From the NCBI GenBank assembly GCA_017547165.1, contig JAFYQK010000025.1:186001-250000 (forward strand): 64,000 nt of DNA. Direction: 5' to 3'. Of the stretch, positions 25,440 to 33,828 are shown piece by piece. Position 1 is the stretch's first letter. Each line of letters opens with the position of its first letter. The translations under genes were made by a program, and so were the position numbers. Below the pieces are notes generated by a model. The model saw nothing but the letters and a program-made list of their open reading frames with translations, did no database searches and was not told the DNA's origin. This DNA is from Bacteroidaceae bacterium. GTDB lineage: Bacteria > Bacteroidota > Bacteroidia > Bacteroidales > Bacteroidaceae.

Positions 25440-26273
25440 ATGTCAAGTACAATAACCATAGATGTGTTGCGCAGGATGCTGAGACCCCGACCTACGGAAG
25501 GGCACAAGGGAACCTTTGGGCATGCTCTGCTCGTGGCAGGCAGTTATGGTATGGCTGGTGCCGGTATATTGGCAGGCAGGGGCTGCATGCGTTCGGGTGT
25601 CGGAAAACTTACCTTGTACATCCCCATGCGTAACAATGACATCATGCAGACGGCTCTTCCTGAGGCTATACTGCATCATGATGACAACGATTTACGATTT
25701 ACATCCATGCCCTTGGATACGTCCATCCCAATTTCCTACAATGCCATAGGCATAGGTCCAGGCATAGGCACAATGCAGGAAACTTCGGAGGCATTGCACC
25801 TCATGCTTGAAATACTGGCAGGGACATCTATCCCAATGGTACTTGATGCCGATGCCTTAAATATTTTGGCACAGAACCCTGAATGGTTTGCCTTATTGCC
25901 TTCTGGCACCATCATCACACCACACCCGTTGGAGTACAGTAGGTTAGTTGAGGCTGGCGTGTGCATGGACAACGTCATTCTTGTGTTAAAGGGACACCAC
26001 ACCACCATCACCATTCATGGCAATCAATCTGGCCAATACGAATGTCCTTATGGCAACAATGGTATGGGCACGGCAGGAAGTGGAGATGTGCTTACGGGTA
26101 TCATCCTTGGCCTATTGGCACAGGGTTATTCTCCTCGGGATGCTGCCCTGTTGGGGGTAGGATTGCATGCCATCAGTGGCGACATAGTGGCAAAAGAATT
26201 GGGTCAGCACAGTCTTATTGCCTCCGATTTGATTGAGAATTTACACAAAGCATTCAAAATAATAACAACATAA
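25440..26273 (+). CDS. nnrD: ADP/ATP-dependent NAD(P)H-hydrate dehydratase
   Basis: This 277-residue ribokinase-fold enzyme repairs hydrated NAD(P)H, a metabolite damaged by heat or GAPDH. Family marks are RPTEGHKGTFGHALLVAGSY near the N-terminus, VLDADALNIL, TPHPLEYSRL, LVLKGHHTTI and the anion-hole motif GMGTAGSGDVLTGII. Many bacteria fuse this domain to the NnrE epimerase; the epimerase half is absent here and not adjacent. purE follows after 12 bases, so they probably share a transcript. The 181 bases upstream hold no gene. Confidence 0.9.
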   Translation: MSSTITIDVLRRMLRPRPTEGHKGTFGHALLVAGSYGMAGAGILAGRGCMRSGVGKLTLYIPMRNNDIMQTALPEAILHHDDNDLRFTSMPLDTSIPISYNAIGIGPGIGTMQETSEALHLMLEILAGTSIPMVLDADALNILAQNPEWFALLPSGTIITPHPLEYSRLVEAGVCMDNVILVLKGHHTTITIHGNQSGQYECPYGNNGMGTAGSGDVLTGIILGLLAQGYSPRDAALLGVGLHAISGDIVAKELGQHSLIASDLIENLHKAFKIITT

Positions 26274-26285
26274 AAAACAATACTT

Positions 26286-26783
26286 ATGATTAGTATCATT
26301 ATGGGCAGCACCAGTGATCTCCCTGTGATGGAGAAGGCTGCTAAGTTCCTTGACGAGATGGAGATACACTTTGAGATGAACGCATTGTCGGCTCACCGCA
26401 CCCCTGACGAGGTGGAGCAGTTCGCACGCGAGGCCGAAGGTCGTGGCGTGAAGGTAATCATTGCCGGTGCTGGTATGGCGGCAGCCCTGCCTGGTGTGAT
26501 TGCTGCAAGCACCACACTTCCCGTTATCGGTGTACCCATCAAGGGTATGCTGGACGGTCTGGACGCCATGCTCTCCATCATCCAGATGCCTCCCGGTATT
26601 CCAGTGGCTACTGTTGGTGTGAATGGTGCGCTGAATGCCGCTATACTGGCGGCTGAGATGTTAGCCCTGTCCGATAAGGAACTGGCCACAAAGCTCAAGG
26701 CCTACAAGCAGGGTCTGAAGGAGAAGATTGTCAAGGCCAATGCCGAGTTGTCCGAGGTGAAGTATAAGTTCAAGGTAAACTGA
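26286..26783 (+). CDS. purE: N5-carboxyaminoimidazole ribonucleotide mutase
   Basis: This 165-residue class I PurE converts N5-CAIR to CAIR in purine synthesis. It shows MGSTSDLPVMEKAAKFLDEM, the active-site SAHRTPDEV (catalytic His) and the GAGMAAALPGVIAASTTLPV loop, with normal length. The partner PurK is not in view. It is followed 43 bases later by ispG on the same strand. Confidence 0.95.
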   Translation: MISIIMGSTSDLPVMEKAAKFLDEMEIHFEMNALSAHRTPDEVEQFAREAEGRGVKVIIAGAGMAAALPGVIAASTTLPVIGVPIKGMLDGLDAMLSIIQMPPGIPVATVGVNGALNAAILAAEMLALSDKELATKLKAYKQGLKEKIVKANAELSEVKYKFKVN

Positions 26784-26826
26784 TGGCAGGTTCCGTTTGG
26801 AACAAGTCCGAAATTAAAATTTACAG

Positions 26827-28227
26827 ATGCTTATGACATACATGCGTCGTAAGTCCCACGAGATAAGGGTGGGAAACATCACTATCGGTGGCAATAGTCC
26901 CATCCGTGTTCAGTCGATGACCAACACCAGCACCATGGACACCGAGGCTAGTACGGCACAGATTTTACGCATTGCCCAGACTGGTGGCGAGTTGGTCAGG
27001 CTGACCACCCAGGGGACCCGCGAGGCCGAGAATATGGCTGCTATCAGTCAGGCGGTGCGTGGCGCTGGATGCGATGTGCCACTGGTGGCTGATGTGCATT
27101 TCAATCCTAATGTGGCCGATGTGGCAGCCTTGTATTGCGAGAAGGTACGCATCAACCCTGGTAACTATGTCGATGCCGCACGCCAGTTCAAACAGTTGGA
27201 GTACACTGACGAGCAGTATGCGCAGGAGTTGCAGAAGATAGAGGACCGTTTGATTCCTTTCCTTAATATATGTCGCGAGTACGGCACAGCGGTGAGAATA
27301 GGTGTGAACCATGGCTCGCTGTCCGACCGCATCATGTCGCGCTATGGCGACACTCCTGCCGGTATAGTGGAGAGTTGTATGGAGTTTCTGCGCATCTGTG
27401 TGCGTCATGACTTCCTAAATGTGGTCATCTCCATCAAGGCTAGCAATACCGTGGTGATGGTGCAGAGTATGCGCCTGTTGGTACAGGAGATGGACCGTGA
27501 GGGTATGACCTTTCCCTTGCACCTTGGTGTCACCGAGGCTGGTGAGGGCGAGGATGGTCGTATCAAGAGTGCCGTGGGCATAGGTGCACTGCTGACCGAT
27601 GGCATTGGTGACACCATCCGTGTGAGTCTGTCCGAGGCTCCCGAGAAAGAGATTCCTGTGGCCCGTCAGCTGGTAGATATGATTCCCGAATGCTATGCTT
27701 TGCGTCAGGAGGCTCTGAAGAATATCAAGGACGACAAGGTTACCCTGTGCCTGAAAGCCTCCACCCTGGAGGAGTTGCAGTTGAAGGCCTCCATGGCAGT
27801 GGGTGCCATCTTTATTGACAAGAAGGCACACGAGCTGGACATCCAGGCCGAAGGTTTTGCAGAGGATGTGCTACGCGACCTTTCTGATTCCATACTTCAG
27901 GCAGCACGTATCAAGTTCGTAAAGACTGAGTACATTTCCTGTCCCGGATGCGGCCGCACACTCTATGACCTTGAAGGCACCATACACCGCATCAAGGCGG
28001 CTACTGCACACCTTAAGGGACTGAAGATTGCCATCATGGGATGCATTGTCAATGGTCCTGGTGAGATGGCCGATGCCGACTATGGCTATGTTGGAGCCGC
28101 GCGTGGCAAGGTGTCGCTCTACAAGGCCAAGGAGTGTATCGAGAAGAACATTCCCGAGGAAGAAGCAGTGGAACGACTGCTAAGGTTTATTGAGGAAGAC
28201 CTTAGGGAACGGGAAATGGAAAGGTGA
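26827..28227 (+). CDS. ispG: 4-hydroxy-3-methylbut-2-enyl diphosphate synthase (IspG/GcpE), shortened type
   Basis: This iron-sulfur enzyme of the MEP isoprenoid pathway acts just before IspH. The 466-residue protein has a TIM-barrel part (PIRVQSMTNTSTMDTEASTA, VADVHFNPNVA, RIGVNHGSLSDRI) and a 4Fe-4S part with cysteines C372 and C375 (CPGCGRT) and C406 (MGCIVNGPGE). Barrel features match the longer plant/Bacteroidetes type. That type usually has a large inserted domain and about 600 residues, whereas only about 85 residues separate barrel and cluster domain here. The start may be 26827, 26833 or 26842, all in frame. Confidence 0.9.
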   Translation: MLMTYMRRKSHEIRVGNITIGGNSPIRVQSMTNTSTMDTEASTAQILRIAQTGGELVRLTTQGTREAENMAAISQAVRGAGCDVPLVADVHFNPNVADVAALYCEKVRINPGNYVDAARQFKQLEYTDEQYAQELQKIEDRLIPFLNICREYGTAVRIGVNHGSLSDRIMSRYGDTPAGIVESCMEFLRICVRHDFLNVVISIKASNTVVMVQSMRLLVQEMDREGMTFPLHLGVTEAGEGEDGRIKSAVGIGALLTDGIGDTIRVSLSEAPEKEIPVARQLVDMIPECYALRQEALKNIKDDKVTLCLKASTLEELQLKASMAVGAIFIDKKAHELDIQAEGFAEDVLRDLSDSILQAARIKFVKTEYISCPGCGRTLYDLEGTIHRIKAATAHLKGLKIAIMGCIVNGPGEMADADYGYVGAARGKVSLYKAKECIEKNIPEEEAVERLLRFIEEDLREREMER

Positions 28228-28322
28228 CTTGAAGAGTGATTAGTGATAGATTTAAAGAACTCCGAGTGCTCAGAAAACTCAGATTATCATAAAAATCCTA
28301 GAACTGAACTCAGTCATTAGCA

Positions 28323-28916
28323 ATGACAATTCGTGAGGCAACCATAGACGATGCCCCCTTTCTGGCTCTGGTGCTTGTAGAGGCTTTGGGCGACGATATA
28401 ATGGAGAGAAGCGTGGACGGAATCTGTCTGCAAGACCAACGGAGGCTGGATTTGCTGGTCGAATCCATCCGTTGTGACGGAACACTGTATTGCTGGAGGC
28501 ATGCTGTCATAGCACAGGATGCGGATGGCAAACCCTTGGGTGCTCTGGTGGCATATCCTAGTGATGGTTATATGCAGATGCGTCAGCGCACTTTCACCAT
28601 GCTCGACGAACTGATAACCTTCGATGTTAGCACCATGGATGCCGAGGCCTCTCCCGGCGAATACTATCTGGACAGCATTGCGGTGGTGCCCGAGGCTCGT
28701 GGTCGTGGCGTGGCCCGAGAATTGCTTCGGCATGGTATAGCCATTGCCAGGAAGATGAGGCTGCCTGCCGTGTTGGCCTGCGAACCCGCCAATCTTGGCG
28801 CCATGTCTCTTTACGAATCGCTCGGTTTCCGTCACTATGGAGACCTCTTCATCTTCGGTCACAGATATTTGAGGTTGGTGGTTTCTGATAGAGGACTAGA
28901 AATTGCCTGTAAATAG
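28323..28916 (+). CDS. GNAT-family N-acetyltransferase
   Basis: This 197-residue protein has the GNAT fold from about residue 3 (TIREATIDDAPFLALVLVEA) to the acetyl-CoA-binding signature YYLDSIAVVPEARGRGVARE, which contains the RGRGVA pyrophosphate loop. The C-terminal strand LYESLGFRHYGD completes the domain. Substrate cannot be predicted: GNATs act on small molecules, peptides and proteins. It lies between ispG (95 bases upstream) and the SpmAB-like gene. Confidence 0.85.
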   Translation: MTIREATIDDAPFLALVLVEALGDDIMERSVDGICLQDQRRLDLLVESIRCDGTLYCWRHAVIAQDADGKPLGALVAYPSDGYMQMRQRTFTMLDELITFDVSTMDAEASPGEYYLDSIAVVPEARGRGVARELLRHGIAIARKMRLPAVLACEPANLGAMSLYESLGFRHYGDLFIFGHRYLRLVVSDRGLEIACK

Positions 28917-28956
28917 TAAATTGTCAAAAAACAGAATTATAAATTAACCATAATAG

Positions 28957-30189
28957 ATGGCACTGAATTATATTTGGATTGGCCTGTTCTTGATAGGCAT
29001 ATTGTTTGGGGTGGTTAAATTGGTATTCTTCGGCGATACAAATACATTACCGTTGATGATGGACTCCACTTTCAAGATGTCTACAGAGGCTTTTGAAATG
29101 ACTTTGGGACTGACTGGAACTCTTACTTTTTGGATGGGTATGATGAAGGTGGCAGAGGATAGTGGATTGGTGCAGCGTATTGCTAAATTCTTAAGTCCTA
29201 TACTGACAAAACTCTTTCCGGATATACCAAAGGGCCATCCAGCCTTAGGTTCTATATTTATGAATTACTCGGCTAATATGTTAGGATTAGATAATGCGGC
29301 AACACCTATTGGATTAAAAGCTATGCAGGAGTTGCAAACATTAAACACTAACAAGGATACGGCAAGTAATTCAATGATAATGTTTCTTGTGCTTAATACT
29401 TCTGGATTGACCATTATTCCGGTATCAATAATGGCATATCGTTCGAGATATGGTGCGGTTGATCCAACAGATGTTTTCATTCCGATGCTTTTGGCTACGA
29501 TGTTTTCTTCTGTGATAGGACTTCTTGCTGTGAGCATCAGACAACGTATAAACCTTTTTAATAAGGCTATTTTGCTTGCCTTGCTGACAATAGGTGTTTT
29601 GGTCGCTGGACTTTTTACAGCAATCTATGGACTTTCAACGACAGAGGTGCAGGGTTTTTGTCGTGTGATGACCTCCTGCATCATTTTGGGAGTGATTGGT
29701 TTCTTTGTTGTATATGGAATGAAGAAAAAAATGAACGTATACTCTTCGTTCATCGAAGGTGCCAAGGGTGGTTTTCAGGTTGCAGTCAGCATTATCCCTT
29801 ACTGTGTAGCCATTTTGGCTGCTGTAGGTATCTTCAGAGAGTCGGGAGCGTTGCTGCTCATGATGGAGGGCTTGGAAAAAGGTGTTGAAACCTTAGGTTT
29901 TAATAGCGATTGGGTAGGCGCATTGCCTGTTGCCCTTATGAAACCGTTGAGCGGACCTGGTGCTCGTGGAATGATGTTGCAGGCTTTTGACACCTATGGA
30001 GTTGATAGTTTTATAGGTCATCTTTCAAGTGTTTTGCAAGGATGTACAGACACTACTTTCTATATATTGGCTGTGTATTTTGGTTCTGTTGGTATTAGAA
30101 AATATAGATATGCTGTATCTTGTGGTCTGCTGGCCGATGTTGCAGGAATGGTAGGAGCAGTGATATTTTCATATATATTCTTTGCATGA
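28957..30189 (+). CDS. Membrane protein with two nucleoside-recognition (Gate) domains, SpmA-SpmB-like fusion
   Basis: This 410-residue polytopic protein has two similar halves. The first (about residues 1-200) includes MDSTFKMSTEAFEMTLGLTG and FMNYSANMLGLDNAATPIGL, typical of SpmA. The second (about 215-410) includes SFIEGAKGGFQVAVSIIPYC, LMKPLSGPGARGMM and VLQGCTDTTFYILAVYFGSV, typical of SpmB. Firmicutes encode these as two spore-maturation genes; Bacteroidetes, which do not sporulate, carry them fused. The transported substrate is unknown. The L,D-transpeptidase gene follows after 35 bases, a possible envelope-related pair. Confidence 0.85.
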   Translation: MALNYIWIGLFLIGILFGVVKLVFFGDTNTLPLMMDSTFKMSTEAFEMTLGLTGTLTFWMGMMKVAEDSGLVQRIAKFLSPILTKLFPDIPKGHPALGSIFMNYSANMLGLDNAATPIGLKAMQELQTLNTNKDTASNSMIMFLVLNTSGLTIIPVSIMAYRSRYGAVDPTDVFIPMLLATMFSSVIGLLAVSIRQRINLFNKAILLALLTIGVLVAGLFTAIYGLSTTEVQGFCRVMTSCIILGVIGFFVVYGMKKKMNVYSSFIEGAKGGFQVAVSIIPYCVAILAAVGIFRESGALLLMMEGLEKGVETLGFNSDWVGALPVALMKPLSGPGARGMMLQAFDTYGVDSFIGHLSSVLQGCTDTTFYILAVYFGSVGIRKYRYAVSCGLLADVAGMVGAVIFSYIFFA

Positions 30190-30224
30190 TAATGATATTT
30201 TAATTTTAAGGAAAAGGTAATATA

Positions 30225-31067
30225 ATGAGTAATAATAAAAAACAAAATACCTTTTTGGTCTTGACACTGATTTTTGTCATATTCGGAGGATTGGTGTTTG
30301 GCAGAACGTGTGTAACTGGGGTGACAAAATCTGTTTCTTCTTCAGAAAAAAATGATGTTTTGCCTTATAGCGCTACAGACATATATGAATATGTAGTGGA
30401 GGATTTCGGTAATAGGACCATAAGAACGCAAAGTGATGAAGCATTGTGTTTTGCTGAATTGATGAAGAACAAGAAAAATTGTTTTATACTCTTGTCAAAA
30501 AAAGATTATTACCTGTATGTTTACGAACCTCAGGGAACAGATACAGTGATGCTTGCCAGATTTGATTGCGCTTTTGCCTTGAAAAAGGGTGACAAAACAA
30601 AAAGGGGCGATATGAGAACTCCACATTGCAAGGATTTCAGTAACCCTTTCTATGTTTCAGAAATAAAGAATGCTTCTGCATGGTGTCATGATTTTGGTGA
30701 CGGAAGAGGTTCCATTAAGAGTTATGGTGACTATTTTATTAGATTGAGACTTGTTGGACATCAGGTAGAAAGCAACAGATCAATTGGTATTCATGGTTCG
30801 ACCAATAATGCAGAAAGTGTGCCCGGACGTGCAAGTGAGGGATGCATAAGATTGAGGGATGAGGATATCCGTACTTTGCGTCTTAAATTTGTAACAGAAG
30901 GAATGAAGGTTGTCATCAAGGCTGAAGACGTTGATGACTATGCTTTTGAGGTGAAGGCAATGAAGCGCCAGGGTATTAGGAGAAAAAGGCATTTCAATCC
31001 CCAAACAACTCTTACCAACGAGCAGGTGGTTGTTGCCAAGGCACAAAAGGGTAGAAGCAGGAAATGA
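30225..31067 (+). CDS. L,D-transpeptidase (YkuD family)
   Basis: This 280-residue protein has one N-terminal membrane helix or uncleaved signal (FLVLTLIFVIFGGLVFGRT). The YkuD domain spans about residues 85-235, with the catalytic segment IGIHGST and SEGCIRLRDEDI. The nucleophile is Cys207, with His in HGS and Arg in CIRL. Such enzymes make 3-3 crosslinks in peptidoglycan or attach proteins to it. The C-terminal tail is basic. The stop codon overlaps the next start (ATGA at 31064), coupling it to the TtcA-like gene. Confidence 0.85.
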   Translation: MSNNKKQNTFLVLTLIFVIFGGLVFGRTCVTGVTKSVSSSEKNDVLPYSATDIYEYVVEDFGNRTIRTQSDEALCFAELMKNKKNCFILLSKKDYYLYVYEPQGTDTVMLARFDCAFALKKGDKTKRGDMRTPHCKDFSNPFYVSEIKNASAWCHDFGDGRGSIKSYGDYFIRLRLVGHQVESNRSIGIHGSTNNAESVPGRASEGCIRLRDEDIRTLRLKFVTEGMKVVIKAEDVDDYAFEVKAMKRQGIRRKRHFNPQTTLTNEQVVVAKAQKGRSRK

Positions 31068-31780
31068 CCCCAAAACTGAGAAAACTTTTCAATAAGGCTT
31101 GTACTGATTATGGTCTTTTGACTGACGGTGACCGCATATTGCTTGCACTGTCTGGTGGAAAGGATTCGTTGGTAATGGCGCGACTAATGGCTGCCAGGGC
31201 ACGCATATTTCGTCCGTCTATAATGGTGGAGGCTGTGCATGTGATAATGGATAATGTTCCTTACCAAATGGATATTGATCACATGCAGCGTTTTTGTGAT
31301 GATGAGGGAGTGAAGTTGCATATCCTGCATACTGCTTTTGAAGAGTTTACGGACAAACGACGCACCAGATGTTTCCTTTGTGCCAGATATCGTCGCAGGG
31401 CATTGTTTGATTTTGCAAAGGAGAAAGGTTTTAACAAGGTTGCTTTTGGACATCATCAGGATGATTTCCTGACTACTATGTGTATGAATTTATTATACGA
31501 AGGTTCCGCTCATTCGATGAAGCCGGCAATGCCTATGGAACATTATCCCCTGGTAATGATTCGCCCCCTATGTTTGGTACCAGAAAGTGAGATTGCATGC
31601 TATGCTAAGACGGAGAACCTTGTCAGACAGATACACCCTTGTCCCTATGAGGATGCTTCGCGTCGTTTGCAAATGGAGAATTTGGTGAGGACATTGTGTG
31701 ACATCCACTCCGAAGCAAGGCAAAGTATGTGGCACGCTTTGGAGAAACAGTGGACATGCTCTACCCCTTTTTTACCATAA
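31064..31780 (+). CDS. TtcA-family tRNA-thiolation ATPase
   Basis: This 238-residue PP-loop enzyme has the ATP motif S30-GGKDS35 and cysteines C103 and C106 (RCFLCARYR), plus a later IHPCPYEDASRR segment. These are the residues that hold the Fe-S cluster in TtcA, which thiolates cytidine 32 of some tRNAs. It is somewhat shorter than E. coli TtcA (about 310), so a related tRNA thiolase of the same family is possible. Its 3' end overlaps the convergent PAP2-like gene by 9 bases. Confidence 0.8.
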   Translation: MTPKLRKLFNKACTDYGLLTDGDRILLALSGGKDSLVMARLMAARARIFRPSIMVEAVHVIMDNVPYQMDIDHMQRFCDDEGVKLHILHTAFEEFTDKRRTRCFLCARYRRRALFDFAKEKGFNKVAFGHHQDDFLTTMCMNLLYEGSAHSMKPAMPMEHYPLVMIRPLCLVPESEIACYAKTENLVRQIHPCPYEDASRRLQMENLVRTLCDIHSEARQSMWHALEKQWTCSTPFLP

Positions 31781-32383
31781 AAATATGCAAAGAGTGCTAC
31801 TGGTTATTCCTATAGTTGCACCCATTGTTACTTCTCCTAAGGTATGCTTTGCCAAAAAAATACGGCAACTCATTACAATTCCTGAAAGAATGATAGTCAG
31901 ACAAAGCCAAAAGGTTGGGTCGAGGTTGAAAATGTGACTATAGGCCCAAAGGGCTCCTATCGCTAAACCGCTCCCAGCTGAGCGCATACTTACCTTATAC
32001 CAAAAGTTTGCAATTACGCAAAGACTTTGGGTTACAAGGGATGCTATCAGGATAGATTCGATGAATGAGGGAAGCTTGAGGTTATGGCAAACATAGATGC
32101 ACCAAAAATAGGATATGATGTTAATGCAATACACAATACTTCTGCGTTTTTGCTTATAAATATCATCCTTGCTCCATCCATTAAATTTACGAATTAAGTA
32201 TATTAAGGAGAATGGTATGGCTATGGTAAAAATGTATATGGCAGAAAGAACCCATAACTTGAATTGCCAAGGGAGCATATTCAAATAAGTTATGGTAAAT
32301 AAGATTGCAAATCCTACTAAAGGAAAAAAAGAGGGACGGAAGATCTCGGATAACAAGAGACCTGTGTATCTTAATAAAATCAT
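31772..32383 (-). CDS. PAP2-like membrane phosphatase family protein
   Basis: This 203-residue protein has about six membrane helices. The C-terminal part carries a degenerate PAP2 signature: SMRSAGSGLAIGAL, then CRIFLAKHTLGEVTMGATIG, which fits SRxxLxxHxxxDVxxG with Glu for Asp and Cys for Ser. The KxxxxxxRP motif near the N-terminal half is not evident (YKQKRRSIVYC is the nearest). It may be a lipid phosphatase such as an undecaprenyl-pyrophosphate phosphatase, or an inactive relative. It overlaps rpoN by 4 bases and is probably translated from the same mRNA. Confidence 0.6.
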   Translation of the reverse strand: MILLRYTGLLLSEIFRPSFFPLVGFAILFTITYLNMLPWQFKLWVLSAIYIFTIAIPFSLIYLIRKFNGWSKDDIYKQKRRSIVYCINIISYFWCIYVCHNLKLPSFIESILIASLVTQSLCVIANFWYKVSMRSAGSGLAIGALWAYSHIFNLDPTFWLCLTIILSGIVMSCRIFLAKHTLGEVTMGATIGITSSTLCIFLW

Positions 32384-33795
32384 ATCTTTCTCATTCTGCT
32401 TGTAGGTATTCCCAATTGTTCGCGATATTTTGCAATGGTGCGACGTGCGACGTTAAATCCTTTTTCTTTCAACATTTCAGTAAGGGCATCATCAGAATAT
32501 GGTTGCTTTTTATCTTCGTTCTCTACAATTTCCTTCAAGGTCAAATGAAGGTTTCTTATCGAAATGTCAGTGTCATTTGTTTTAGCCGCGGTTAGGAAAA
32601 ACCACTTCAAGGCATGAGTGCCGTATGGCGTTTCTACATATTTGCTATTGCAAACGCGTGATATAGTGCTGAGATCCTGGTGTGTTATCTTGCTTATATC
32701 ATCCATCGACATTGGTTTTAAGAGATTCTCGTCGCCTGTAAGAAAAAATTTTCTTTGCATCTTGACAATGGCTTGCATTGTGTTAAGTATGGTATTACGT
32801 CGCTGAAGTATGGCACCAATGAACATGTTCCCCCTCCTGACATAGTCTTGCACAAAGGACAGGTTCATCATTTCCTTTGTGTCGTCGCTTATTGTTAGAG
32901 TTGGTATTTCGCTTTCGTTAAGTGTCAGTTCTATATTACCGTTGGTGTCCAGAGTAATGGAAATGTCGGGAATGATGTACATCTCTGCTGAAGAAGACTT
33001 CTCTCCTAAGGCACTTCCCGGACGGGGATTGAGTTTTTTTAGTTCCTGACGAAGCAATATAGTCTTCTGTTCAGAGAGATTGTATTTTTGACGAATATTG
33101 TCCCATCTGTTGTGCGAAACATTATCCCACTCCTTTTCGATGATCCGTTTTAGCAGAGACATAGTTTCGGGACTGCCATGAGATTTTTTTCTGTTGCACT
33201 GTATCATAAGACACTCCTGAAGAGAGCGTGCTCCTACTCCTGCTGGCTCGAACGATTGGAGTATGTGCAACACCCGTTCCACTTCTTCGGGGTGGGTGTC
33301 ACAATAATGGTAGATGCTTAATTCGTCGGCAATCTGAAACAATGGTTTGTTGAGCATTCCGTTGGCATCGAGGTTGCCAATAAGGTATTCCAATATCTGT
33401 CGGTCGTGGTCGGCAACACTACTCTCTTTGACTTGTTCCATCATTAGGTCGAAGAATGATTGCGAATCACTATTATCAATTGTCTCTCCTGCCCAATTGG
33501 AATCTTCGTATTTACTTGGTTGTTTTAATAGGTATTCGGGAATGTCATCTTCTGAGGAATAATCCTGTCTTGCATCGTAGTCTTGCTCTTGGCCCAACTG
33601 GTTTTGTGGCAAGGCCTCTTCAGTCTCATGATACGAAGCCTCCATATATGGATTTTCTGCCAATTCATTCTCAATACGTTCCTTCAGCCCTTCTAAAGGA
33701 AGTTCTGTAAGTTTTGAAGCAAGTACTTGCATAGCAGATTGCATCTGTATTTGCTCCAGTGTGAGTTTCTGTTCTTGGTAGAGTTTTTGTGCCAT
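32380..33795 (-). CDS. rpoN: RNA polymerase sigma-54 factor
   Basis: This 471-residue protein has the three sigma-54 regions. Region I is glutamine-rich (LYQEQKLTLEQIQMQSAMQV and so on), an acidic region II follows, then the core-binding domain (ANGMLNKPLFQIADELSIYH and so on). The C-terminal DNA-binding domain ends in the RpoN box ARRTIAKYREQLGIP. It directs transcription that depends on activator ATPases; no such activator is in the window. The PAP2-like gene overlaps its stop. Confidence 0.95.
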   Translation of the reverse strand: MAQKLYQEQKLTLEQIQMQSAMQVLASKLTELPLEGLKERIENELAENPYMEASYHETEEALPQNQLGQEQDYDARQDYSSEDDIPEYLLKQPSKYEDSNWAGETIDNSDSQSFFDLMMEQVKESSVADHDRQILEYLIGNLDANGMLNKPLFQIADELSIYHYCDTHPEEVERVLHILQSFEPAGVGARSLQECLMIQCNRKKSHGSPETMSLLKRIIEKEWDNVSHNRWDNIRQKYNLSEQKTILLRQELKKLNPRPGSALGEKSSSAEMYIIPDISITLDTNGNIELTLNESEIPTLTISDDTKEMMNLSFVQDYVRRGNMFIGAILQRRNTILNTMQAIVKMQRKFFLTGDENLLKPMSMDDISKITHQDLSTISRVCNSKYVETPYGTHALKWFFLTAAKTNDTDISIRNLHLTLKEIVENEDKKQPYSDDALTEMLKEKGFNVARRTIAKYREQLGIPTSRMRKI

Positions 33796-33828
33796 TTATA
33801 AGAGAAAGATGTTAGTTCTCAGATATAG

